Assembly (NCBI RefSeq): GCF_025698545.1
Contig: NC_068569.1
Location: forward strand, 2,542,001 to 2,606,000
DNA from: Gossypium raimondii
Lineage: Eukaryota; Streptophyta; Magnoliopsida; Malvales; Malvaceae
Reading direction: 5' to 3'
Length of the DNA: 64,000 bases
A program made the position numbers and the translations under genes. Position 1 is the first letter of the stretch. Each line of letters starts with the position of its first letter. Of this stretch, positions 36,288 through 52,229 are shown one piece after another. Below the pieces are notes generated by a model that saw nothing but the letters and a program-made list of their open reading frames with translations, did no database searches and had not been told where the DNA came from.

Positions 36288-36527
36288 AAGTCAAAATTTA
36301 TCTTTAGGTAGTCCAAATTAAATTATAAAAATATAAAGGGTCAAAGTATAATTTTGTCTTTATATATGTTTATTATTTTATAATTTTAAAAGGATTAAAC
36401 TGAAATTTTCAACTTTGGGGGTCAAAGTGTATTTTCATTATTAAACTAATTTATAACTTTATAAACTTAAAGGGACTAAAATGAGAATTTGCCATTTTAG
36501 GGCAGCCCCTGCCTTCTCCCCTTGGCA
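36288..36527 (+). repeat. GGGGCC-end AT-rich repeat, copy 2, next to the UGT pseudogene
   Basis: Same internal phrases as 34495-34740. Its right end (GGGCAGCCCCTGCC...) stops about 70 bases before the ATG of the glycosyltransferase gene, so it occupies the place of the core promoter. Confidence 0.6.
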
Positions 36528-36594
36528 CTTTCCCTGATGCTCTTACAGTAATCCTATCCAAAAACTTGACTGGTTAACGAAAGCTTTGCAAAAA

Positions 36595-38043
36595 ATGGCT
36601 TCCTTAAACCAGCAGCCGATCCATCATTTCCTGTTTATCCCTTTAATGACCCGAAGCCATCTTATTCCCTTCACCGATCTGGCCAAAGCACTCGCACACC
36701 ATGGCCAACAAGTTACCATTGTAATGACACCCCTTAATGCAGCTCGTTTCAGTGATGACTATGCCATAAATTTCAACCTCAATATCCAGTTTCTTCCTTT
36801 ATATTTTCCTGCCCAAGAAGTTGGATTACCTCAAGGGTGTGAAGCTATGGACTCACTCCCTTCTCCAGACATGGCGACAAAGTTCTTACAAGCTAGTAAT
36901 ATGCTACAACAACCATTGGAGAAATGGCTTCAAGGTTTAGACTCCCTTTCCCTTCCCAGTTGTATTATTTCCGACGTTTGTTTCCCTTGGACTTCAATTC
37001 TCGCTCTTAAATTCAATGTTTCCAGAGTTGTATTTCACACAGTTTCTTGCTTCACTCTCCTTTGCTCTCATAACATTGATCACTACAAGGTGTTTGATGA
37101 GAGGGACAAATCGGATTTTGAGCCTGTTTTGGTGCCTGATTTGCCTGATAGGATCGAAATTACTAAGGCCCAATTGCCTTTCTTTGGAAAAAACAAAGCT
37201 TTAGATGATTCTAAGAAAGTATTAAAGCAGTTTAAAGAAGCTGAAGCTTCGGCCATGGCGGTGGTAGTGAATTCTTTCCAAGAGTTGGAACCAGGGTACG
37301 TTAAAGCATACCAGAAATTCGTAAACAACCTTTGGTGTATTGGACCACTTTGTTTATACAACAAAACAACACGGAGCGAAGCCTCCATTGATGACCACAA
37401 GAGCTTAAATTGGCTTGATTCTCAGAAACCGAACTCTGTAATTTACGTTTGCTTTGGTAGCCTGTTTCATATATTTGATCAACAATTAATGGAGCTTGGG
37501 TTAGGGTTAGAAACCTCAAATTGTCCCTTCGTTTGGGTAATCAAAGAAGGAAGCTACACGGCAGAGCTAGACAAATGGTTCAAAGAGCAAAATTTTGAAG
37601 AGAGGGTTAAAGGGAGAGGGCTTATAATCCGAGGATGGGCACCCTAATTTCAAATACTGTCAAAACCGGCAATAGGAAGTTTCATAACACACTGTGGTTG
37701 GAGTTCAACACTGGAAGGAATCATTGCCGGTTTGCCATTGATAACGTGGCCGATGTCTAACGAACAGTTTTACAATGAGAAGTTAATAGTGCAAGTGGTG
37801 AAGATTGGAGTGAAGATTGGGGTTGAGAAACCCATGAAAGCGCCCGAGGTGTTGGTGAAAAAGGAGGAGGTACTGAAGGCTATAAAACAGGTGATTGATG
37901 GAGGAGAGGAAGGGGAAGAGAGGAAGAAAAGAGCTAAAAAGCTTGGAGAGATGGCAAAAATGGCAGTTGAAAATGGAGGTTCTTCTTGCTCCAACTTGAC
38001 GTCGTTGATCCACCTCGTAAGTTACTTCAATCAACACAGATAA
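36595..38043 (+). pseudogene. UGT73-type UDP-glycosyltransferase broken by a nonsense codon
   Basis: An intronless frame of 482 sense positions from the ATG at 36595 to the TAA at 38041-38043, interrupted only by TAA at 37645-37647 (codon 351). The upstream part shows the acceptor half: FLFIPLMTRSHLIPF with the usual catalytic His at 22, then GLPQGCEAMDSLPSPD, VVNSFQELEPGYVKAY, WLDSQKPNSVIYVCFGS and KGRGLIIRGWAP. The stop replaces the fourth residue (normally Gln) of the 44-residue donor-binding PSPG box. The rest is intact downstream: AIGSFITHCGWSSTLEG, LPLITWPMSNEQFYNEKLIV and NGGSSCSNLTSLI. Family enzymes transfer UDP-sugars to small molecules (UGT73C: flavonoids, brassinosteroids, triterpenes). 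The truncated product would lack the donor site. All other sequence is well kept, so the mutation is recent, or is an assembly or allelic variant. Confidence 0.88.
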
Positions 38044-38405
38044 AGACATGGTTGCGTGGTTCACTTTGTGGCTTTGATTAGCGCCGTAGTAATTATAATA
38101 ATATGAAAGTCATGAAATTAAGTATATAATATCCTTTAATTTCATCTGAAATTTGGAATTTTAGAAGTAATTTAAGACATGTATAGAAAAGAAAAAGAAA
38201 AAGGTATTTGCATCTATGCGTGTAAGTTATTTATTTATGCGTTGGTTTATTTTTATGGACCTTGATTAGCTTAGGGTTTTACCACACCCATGCAGCAAAA
38301 TAATAATGTATTTTTGTATTTTTATGTAGGCCTTCTAAAATCTTATTTACTTGTTCTTTTACTATTCCCGTTCAAGTTTTTTCCTCTTACCAACAACTTT
38401 TTAAT

Positions 38406-38414
38406 AATTTTATC
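38406..38414. repeat. Left 9-bp target-site duplication of the hairpin element
   Basis: AATTTTATC directly before the GGGTTTTTTACAC end; identical to 39060-39068. Confidence 0.88.
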
Positions 38415-39059
38415 GGGTTTTTTACACAAATAGTATAGAAAAAAAATACTGAAATAGGATGTCAGAAAAAAATTTACCAAAATAGGTTACTTTTTCATTG
38501 GAGCCTATTAGGTAGGTGCCAATGAATAAAATAATAATAATTTTTTTTGAATAAAATATTTTTTTATATTTTTAAAAAAAAATACGAGTCAAAATACGGT
38601 CAACGGGTTGGGTCGGGTGGCGCCTATCAGGTAGGCGCCAATGAATATTGTAATTTTGTATTAATATTGTAATTATTTTATAATTAAATTTGTATTTATA
38701 GTTTTGGATTAGTATTTTGTATGAATATTGTAATTTTTTATATGAATATTGTAATTTTGTATGAATATTCATTGGCGCCTCTCTATGAGGCACCTTCATT
38801 GGCGCCTCTCTGTGAGGCATCTTCATTGGCGCCTACCTGATAGGCGCCACCCGACCCAACCCAACCCATTGACCGTATTTTGACTCGTATTTTTTAAAAA
38901 AATATATAAAAGAATATTTTATTCAAAAAAAATTATTATTCTTTTATTCATTGGCGCCTACCTAATAGGCTCCAATGAAAAAGTAACCTATTTTGATAAA
39001 TTTTTTTTCTGACATCCTATTTCAGTTTTTTTTTTCTATATCATTTGTGTAAAAAACCC
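38415..39059. mobile_element. Long-TIR hairpin element, Mutator-type (MULE) MITE, 645 bp
   Basis: The left arm 38415-38645 and right arm 38822-39059 are near-perfect inverted copies. Both outer ends read GGGTTTTTTACACAAAT inward, with AAATAGGATGTCAGAAAAAA, TTGGAGCCTATTAGGTAGG, TACGAGTCAAAATACGGTCAA and GGCGCCTATCAGGTAGGCGCC shared. It is flanked by identical 9-bp AATTTTATC, the duplication size of Mutator transposases. The spacer (38646-38821) holds repeated GAATATTGTAATTTTGTAT and two 27-bp tandem units (38770-38796, 38797-38823) of CATTGGCGCCTCTCT. No coding capacity. The transcript would fold into a hairpin of over 230 base pairs. Confidence 0.88.
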
Positions 39060-39068
39060 AATTTTATC
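39060..39068. repeat. Right 9-bp target-site duplication of the hairpin element
   Basis: AATTTTATC directly after the GTAAAAAACCC end. Confidence 0.88.
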
Positions 39069-41455
39069 ACTATTCTAAAAATTTCTTATCGCTCACATTT
39101 TAATATTTCTTTTATTATTTTCACTTTTCCATGTTATTAATTTTTTGCCGACTTCCAAGTATTATTAGTATAATTAAAGATTAAAAATTTTATTATAAAA
39201 TTATGTATTAAAATACAAATATATAGCATTATGTGTTAATATATGCATTATGTTCATAAATTTGATTAATTTGTGTTATATTTACGTTATACAACAAGCT
39301 CGAAAGAAGAGAGATTCAACGTGGAAATGATTTGTTAGATTTAGTATCTTCCTACATATTAATATTTAATTCTTATTGTTTGGTTTAGTAGTCAATAGTG
39401 TATTTATTTATTTATTAATAATTTACGTATTTTTGGGTTAGGCTATCTTTTAATTATAATTGTTAGGATTGACCGATTAAATTGGAAATCGACTGAAGTT
39501 CAAATAAAGAGTTGAACTAAATTTTGAGCAAACTGTTCGAAATCAGTTGATCTAAATTAAAAAAACTAATTGAATCAATTGTTAAATCGATTTTTTATAT
39601 TGTTAAGAATTTTTAGTTTTTTATATTTTTCTAATAATTCACTTAATTAAAATCAAATGAAGGATGGATGGTCAGTTGAACCACAAATATGATTTTAAAA
39701 GTTTTAAATTTTCTTGGTACAAAAGCTGTTCGAAAGGATAAACTAGCTGACCAAATACGTAGGGATCAAACTGCTAAGGTTATGATTAAAGGATGGAGTA
39801 AAAGATGACCGCACCACATCTTATAATTGTTGTTAGTAATTAATTTGCCATTTAAAATTTCTTTTATAATGGATTTATAAATACGGCCCAAAGTCAATAA
39901 AGGGTAGGGCTTGACTAAACTTGTCACTTCACTTTTGAAAAGTGCAGTAAAAGTTGGTTTTGAAAAATATGGTTTTTTTCGAAGAAAAAGGGAAATATGA
40001 AATTTGAAAATTGTTTAGCTTTATTCAAAAAAGTTTATAAAAATTAAACTATTTATTTAAAAAACGATGTTATAAAGTATGCAAAATATTAATTTTAAAT
40101 GCACTTAAAGAAATTATAAATTTGATTTCAATAATTAAATCACACATAAACATAAGACTTCAAATTAATAAAAATTTGTAAGTGGTGGAATGTTTTTGTC
40201 TTTATTATTTTACCATTATGCATTACATTTAATTTAACAATTATTAAGACTATGATTTATGAAATTTAAATATTTTCAAACAATTAATATAACTTATTTA
40301 TAACTTTTAATTGTAATGTAAATTCTTATTAATAATAGAAGTCAAATTTTTAATTTAAAAAGCTAATTGTCTTAAATCCAAATTTAAAAATAAAGTGACG
40401 AAAATCTTACTATATTTAGCATTACTTATGAGTAAAAAAAAAAAAACCCTGGTTCAGCGTAGAACGATGGTTTGCGAAGTATTGGTGCAAAGTCATTATG
40501 AAACCAGCGGGCCTAAAATCCATGGAAAACACCCGCGAGGAGTCTAATAAAAGCATTGATTTTTAATTATATGAACTGTACTGTACTGCTAGGAAAAGCA
40601 TGAAAGTTACACGCCATCATTGTAAGCTAGAACCGGCAGCATTTCAGGTCATCATCTAGGTGAATCGAAATTCTGTAGAAAGGCTATTGCAACAGCATCA
40701 ATTGACACGAATGTAAGATAATGGATTTTAGGTAACAGAAGCTATAGAGACAATGAGCAATTACAGAGATCAAGTGTGGACAGCATTCCGAGTAGATTAT
40801 ATCACTGCATCGTCATTTCAGATGTTTATGGCTTGTTCAGCTATAAGTTTTACTATCCATGGCTGTTTCTCTGCTATGGATTCCCCGCGTTGAACTGAAA
40901 AAGCTTTGCTCATTCTCAATTCTAATTCAATTTGGGAATCTTCCAAATTGAAATCTAAATTGAACCAACTTCTATGGATGTTTACATCCAAGTATCTATT
41001 CATTGATATATGCCTCTTGGCAGCTAGGCTAACTATTATTGGAAAGATTCTTTTGATAATGAATGATCATTTTCATTTCCACATATTGAAAAAAGAAAAA
41101 AGAACAGTAAAACTACAAGCACTTACAATCCATAACTCCGCATAGATACAAACTTTGGGATGTGAACGCAGAGCGTAGATAGGCATATTCTCGAGGCACA
41201 ATCATCTATCTAGCTCATAATCCGACTGGTAAATGTCACATATACAAACCTTTTATTGAACAAGAAATTGATGCAACAGTAATATAAATCTCATACAAGT
41301 TTAGATTATTAACGTGGCTGACAGATGATTTCTAAACTAGGGCAATCTAGATCGAGATTTGTATACCACAAAATGAAAAAGCAAGGCAACAACTAAAATT
41401 AAAACCAAAGCATAAATCTCAGAGTACAAACTGCTAAACTTACAAAATGCAGCAC
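39069..41455. other. Intergenic DNA and 3' flank of threonine synthase
   Basis: The first 1.4 kb is AT-rich, with no gene. From about 40440 to 41455 the base composition is more balanced. This part probably includes the 3' UTR of the threonine synthase gene (minus strand) and one weak open frame at 40818-41003. Confidence 0.45.
40818..41003 (-). other. Unrecognised 61-codon minus-strand open frame
   Basis: The frame opens MNRYLDVNIHRSW, has an acidic middle NLEDSQIELELRMSK, and ends EKQPWIVKLIAEQAINI. Composition is protein-like in a locally balanced region, but I recognise no family, and no flanking exon could be joined. It could be the last exon of a lost gene or chance. I do not claim a gene. 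Confidence 0.15.
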
Positions 41456-46885
<5,430 letters not shown>

Positions 46886-47787
46886 GGGTAAACAACGCAT
46901 ATAGTCACGCTACTATAATTGTTTTTCATATTGGACATTCAAAATAAAAAAATTTACAACTTAAGTACCCACGTTACATATTTCAATCATTTTGATCACA
47001 CCGGTTAAAATCACAAACTGCAAGATGACATGACAGTTAAAAAAATTGACACAGTAACACATTTAGCCCTCAAATTTTACATATTATATCAAATTAGTCA
47101 TAATTTTAAAAAATTAACCTTCAAATTTTACAAATAATTTCAATATGATCCTAATTCTAAAAACTATTAATATTAAGATTAGTATTAAATAAATAAAAAA
47201 ATGCCCCCTCAATGAAGATGATGACACATTTCTTTAATATCTTTAAAAGTAGGCAGAGACAATTCCAACGACTCAAACTCAATATTCATTATCTTACTTT
47301 CTCCGATCCTCATTTTCTCCTATCTCTTCCTTATTTCCTTCTTCTTGTTCTTTTTCTTCATTGTTTCTCTCTTTTTCTTGTTTGTCATCATCTTCATTGA
47401 TCGTGGTAGATTTTTATTTTATTTAATATTAATATTAATAGTAATATTAATATAAATTTTAAATTTATTATTATATATTTTTAAAATGTTTATGTATTTT
47501 TATATATTTTTGAATTTTTAGAATTAATATCAAATTGTGACCATTTGTATGTTTAGAGAGTTAACTTTTTAAATTATGACTAAATTGATATAATATGTAA
47601 AAATTGAGTGCTAAATTTATCATTCTACCGACTTTTTAATTGTCATGCCATCTTGCCGCTTATAATTTTAACTGGAGTGACCAAAATGATCGAACTATAA
47701 AATATAGGTGGTTAAATTATAAATATTTTATTTTAAGTGCCTAAAATAAAATTTCTATAATTAAATGACTATTTGTATAATTTACCT
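46886..47787. mobile_element. Long inverted-repeat element, about 900 bp
   Basis: The left arm (about 46886-47170) and right arm (about 47520-47787) are inverted copies. Left GGTAAACAACGCATATAGTCA matches inverted right GGTAAATTATACAAATAGTCA. CAATCATTTTGATCACACCGG matches CGATCATTTTGGTCACTCCAG, and CAAGATGACATGACAGTTAAA matches CAAGATGGCATGACAATTAAA. The CAAATTTTACATATTATATC block is also shared. The flanks are not clearly duplicated. The loop contains a pyrimidine-rich 62-codon open frame (47212-47400) without domain signal. No transposase. Confidence 0.75.
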
Positions 47788-47970
47788 TTTAAGCAAAAAT
47801 GTTTTGTTGTATTCTAACAAGATATTGTAATTTCAACGTGCAAAGTGCCACCGCCACCCAGATTCTCTGTCGCCTATGGATTCTTTTTGAGCTATTCCCA
47901 TCCAAGCCATCCAATTCTCACTTGAGTTCACGTTGCCCCTTCATTAAGTATTAGTATTTTCTTTTTATGA

Positions 47971-49020
47971 TTAAGAGTGTAAAAAACTTTCAAGCTTAAA
48001 AAAAAATTAATTAAGTCATTATTTTTCTATTCAATTGGATATTTGAACTATTAAAATACATAAAAGACCCTTAATTTTAAAAATAATAATTAAGTCCTTT
48101 TTTACTAAATTGTACCTTAAACCATTAAAATACATCAAAAGATCATTTGACTATTAAAGTTAATCGCTTCAAAATTTTTTCAGTTAAAGTCACCCGTGTC
48201 ACAACCACAATGTGACATGTGGTAAAAATTATAAAAATATTTAAATTTTATTAAAATTAGAAAAATTATAAAAATCGTAAAAGAAATATAAAAAATAGTG
48301 AAATTTTATAAAAATCATAAAAATATATAAAATGCATCAAAAAGACTTTTTAACCATTGATCGTTAAAGTTAATGACTCTCGTTTTTTTAAGGTAAAACC
48401 ATAACGTGTTGCAACAAAGCGTGACATGTGACAAAAATGATAAAAATAAAAATAAATAAAAATTATAGAAATTTTATAAAATGATTCTTTTGGTACAAAA
48501 ATTTATATATATTTTTTACAAATTTTATATTTCTTTACATTATTATAATTCTCTTACGACTTTATAAAATATTACAATTTATAATTCTCTTACGACTTTA
48601 TAAAATATTACAATTTTACATTTTACATTTTATGATTCTTATAAAATTTTGTAATTTTTTATATTATTTCTATTTTTTAAAATAATTTAATATTTTATTA
48701 AAATTTAATAATTTTTATAAATTTTATTAGTTTTTTATTTTTTATAAATTTTTTTGCCACATGTCACGCCGTGATTGTGACACGGGATGGCTTTAACTGA
48801 AAAAATTAGTGGCAGTTTATTTTAATGGTCAATCATTAAAGTTAAACGTTAAAGAGCCTTTTTGATGCATTTTGAGAGTTTAAGTATCCAATTAAGTGTA
48901 AAAAAAAAAATAGAAGCTTAATTGCTTTTTTTGAAAAATGTTGAAGGCCTTATTTATATTAAATAAAAAATACAGAAATTTAAAATTTTTTTTTTAAGTT
49001 TGAGGCTTTTTACCCTTAAG
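47971..49020. mobile_element. Long inverted-repeat element, about 1.05 kb, with internal reiterated segments
   Basis: The outer ends TTAAGAGTGTAAAAAACTTTC and inverted TTAAGGGTAAAAAGCCTCAAA pair. Inward, CAATTGGATATTTGAACT pairs with CAATTAGGATAC-like sequence at about 48880. TTTTTTCAGTTAAAGTCACCC plus GTGTCACAACCACAATGTGAC (48175-48215) pairs with the inverse of GTCACGCCGTGATTGTGACAC (48765-48785). A third, direct copy of the CATCAAAAAGACTTTTTAACC ... CGTGACATGTGAC segment lies at 48330-48440. It starts about 180 bases after the previous inverted-repeat element. No coding capacity. Confidence 0.7.
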
Positions 49021-50561
49021 CCATTTTCTCTACCTCCTTTCTTTACCCATCAAACAGTTTCCACCGTTCCCTATATTGTGATCGGATCACGCGGCCAATG
49101 CTGGCTTTGAAATCCCACGCCTACTGTAAAATATTCTCCACTGCTTAACACAATAATTTTCCTCCTCAACCGAATTTATAGTTATATTAGTAATTTAGTA
49201 ATATTCAATGGGTGGATTTCCTAGTGTAATAACGTCTCGAATCAGTCTTTCTTTTTTAGTATACGCATAATTATTTTAGCTACTATTATTTATTTCATTT
49301 TATCACATTGATGTTAATTTTAAATATTTTACCTCTTAAATTTCAAATTTTAGTTAAATTATTCTTTTATATGAAGAAATTGATTGAAGGTTAAAGTTCT
49401 AACGATAATATGTGGAAAATCGTATGTACTTCAAATAAATATATAAAAAATTATTTAAAAATTCAAGAATGTTAAAAATTCTTAATTAAAAAATTATCCA
49501 TACTAATAAAGTATATGTCAACTGACATGTAAGTTATCGTTAAAATTATAACATTTTAATATTTTTTTTGGTTAAAAATTAATTTGAATAAAATTTAAAG
49601 ATTGATGTAAAAGGAGTAAAATCAAGTCGATCTCCTAATCATTTTAATATGCCATCATAATCAGATGCAACAAAGTGTTGGGTGGTGGAAGAGATGATAC
49701 TGTGGCTGGAAGCCAAGAGCAAAGGAATGAGAAGAGAAATGATGGAAACAAGGGTGGCAAGGAGGGGAAGAATGGGTTAAGTAAGAAGATGATGAACACT
49801 AGTGGGGAATAAAGATAGTATAAAAAAAAAACGATAATATCAATTGTCATTAAAGGTTTAATATTTTAGTGACTAAAATAAAAAATTATAATAACGGTAA
49901 CGAAATTACAATAATTTCTTTTACCAAAATGTAAACGCCCTAAAATTTGAGTGACCAATTAAATAATTTACTAAAACTTATAGAATTTACATATTATAAA
50001 TAGGCAATGCTGATCAGTTACCACATTTACTATGCCAACAACATGAAATTTATGAAAATTTATACGGTGCGAGTATATCAAATATAAATAATAAATTAAA
50101 TGTATAAGACTCTTAAAAGAGAAAAATTATTGCTTTTAACCATATATAAAATGCAAAATGACAAATCTACTTGATATTTTCCTTTTCTTTATGATAAAAA
50201 TTCTCTTAAATTTGCTTCACGTGACTTTTATATCACAATACTCAATACATTCATTGATATAGATCTAAACATCCATTTTAATGTAGTCCTAACACTTGAG
50301 TTGCCATGTGGAAGAAAACCTGATTTAGATAGGGATTGTATAATATAAATTTACAGCTCAGATTGATTAACTTTGAAATTTCTGCCAAATATTTTTAAAA
50401 ATTTAATTATAATAATATAAAATAATTTTAATAAATCAGTAAATTATTATTTTGAAATGATAAAATGATTTATTTCTCATGTTTTACCTGAACAAGCTCA
50501 AAGACATTTAAAGTATTAAATGGATACAGTAAGGTTTTTGAAATTAATTTCCTTTAATATA
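49021..50561. other. AT-rich gene-free DNA
   Basis: No feature with clear ends. The minus-strand open frame at 49644-49850 is hydrophobic and proline-rich but matches nothing known. Confidence 0.4.
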
Positions 50562-50941
50562 AGATGTGTTTGATAAATGATTGGAATTGAAAATTTTCAA
50601 ATATTTAAGATTTTAAAATATTTAATAATTGATTTAAGTTTTACTTGATAAATATTTCAATAAAAATATTAAATAAAATAAGTAGTAAAAATATTAAATT
50701 CATGTTATTTTATTAAAAATTAAAGTAAATTATCTTTTTAAAAAACATATTCAAAATACACATCTAAAACTAATTAAAAATATAAAATATTATATTAAGA
50801 ATATTAAAAGTAAAATAAAATAATATTTATTTTTATCAAATAATATAAATATATTTAATACTTCTATTTAATAATTATTTGGATAAAATATCGATACTTA
50901 ATATTTTAACACTTAAATCTTTAGTTTATCAAATACACCCA
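50562..50941. mobile_element. AT-rich MITE-like element, GTGTTTGATAAA ends, copy 1
   Basis: Left end GATGTGTTTGATAAATGATTG, right end inverted GGGTGTATTTGATAAACTAAA. Between them lie TAAATATT / AATATTTA runs. The same ends occur at 60043-60525 inside the myosin gene. Confidence 0.55.
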
Positions 50942-52229
50942 TAATTAACATAAAATGTTTGAAGAGTTTAGTCTAATCTTATTTAAGGTGGGAAGTATCT
51001 TATAATCTTGCGGCACTATATAAAATTATAACCACACTCTTTGTTGAAAACATATTAATAGGAATATTTTTTAATATATTGAAAAACCATTAAATTATTA
51101 CATTTGTTTAAATAAATCTTTAAAGTATTTTTAGTTAAATAAGCTCTATTTAGTGATTTTATCTATAAATGCCTTTAAATTTAATATTAAAGTAAATTCA
51201 TTTAGAATTCCAGGTTTTTATATTAATTTTTATTGATACAATAAAATTTTTATATAATTTTAATATTAATATAAAATTCAAAAGAGTAATTTTTTAAACA
51301 AGTGATTACGTGTGTTATGTACATAATCACTTTAAAGAAAATTTAAAATATTATTTTATTTTACTTTGAAAAAGTATTATTTTATTTTATTCAATAAATT
51401 ATTCTTATCAAATTCACAATAATATAAAATATAAATTAATTTAAATTTTTAAATATTTTATATTAAAATAAAAAGGTTTTCAAGAGTAAAAATATAGGTT
51501 AGGACATATTTAACTACAATATAATAAAACTTTTATTTAAACAAGGTATAATTTTTTAATATATTAACTAATAAAAAAAGAAAAAAAAATTCAAAATATT
51601 AGAATTAAATGCGACGATGATTTTCAGTTAACCCCAACCTTTCTTTTATATTTGAAAATGACTAGCCACCTTCGCTTAGTTGGGACTTAATTTTATGGCA
51701 AAATACCGTAAATAATAACAAGTATAAGACTTAAAACATTAACCAAAATCGAATAAAAAACACTTCGTTTAGTGTAAAAACTTTCACTAATGTCGGTTTT
51801 AGAGCCGAATACCCCACTATTTTTGCCATGGTGGCGACCGCGAATGTACAACTTGACCTTCTTCGCCACCTACTGTCTTTGGACCCCCGATGACCAGTAA
51901 AAAAAAAACCTTTATGCTTTTTTGCCTTTGTATATAAAACCACATCGACATTTTTATTTGCTTCCATTTTTTTTAATAAAAATTGGTCTGTGAAAAAAGT
52001 GGGAAAAGAGAGCAGAAATCTTGAAAAAAATTGTTTTCTTCTTGTTATCGTCTTCTTGTGAATTCAACTGCCATCTTTCTGTTATTCTTCTTTTCAATTA
52101 TACTTTTGCTGTTATAACTCTTGAGCTACCAGTCGGTTTTGGGGTCCGATCTGACTCGCCGAGTCTGTTTATCATCGACTTGGTTTTTTCTCGAATGAGT
52201 TGATAGGAGGAAGATCGCTGCATATCGTC
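50942..52229. other. Region upstream of myosin XI-K
   Basis: AT-rich to about 51600, then more balanced. The last 250 bases before 52230 include a CT-rich stretch and are the likely promoter and 5' UTR of the myosin gene. The minus-strand frame at 51731-51967 has no domain. Confidence 0.4.

Noticed and set aside
36586-36594. Upstream TTG start of the UGT frame
   Set aside because: Plant nuclear genes start at ATG; the ATG at 36595 gives the typical UGT N terminus.
47212-47400. 62-codon open frame inside the inverted-repeat element
   Set aside because: Pyrimidine-rich low-complexity sequence without any domain; not supported as a gene.
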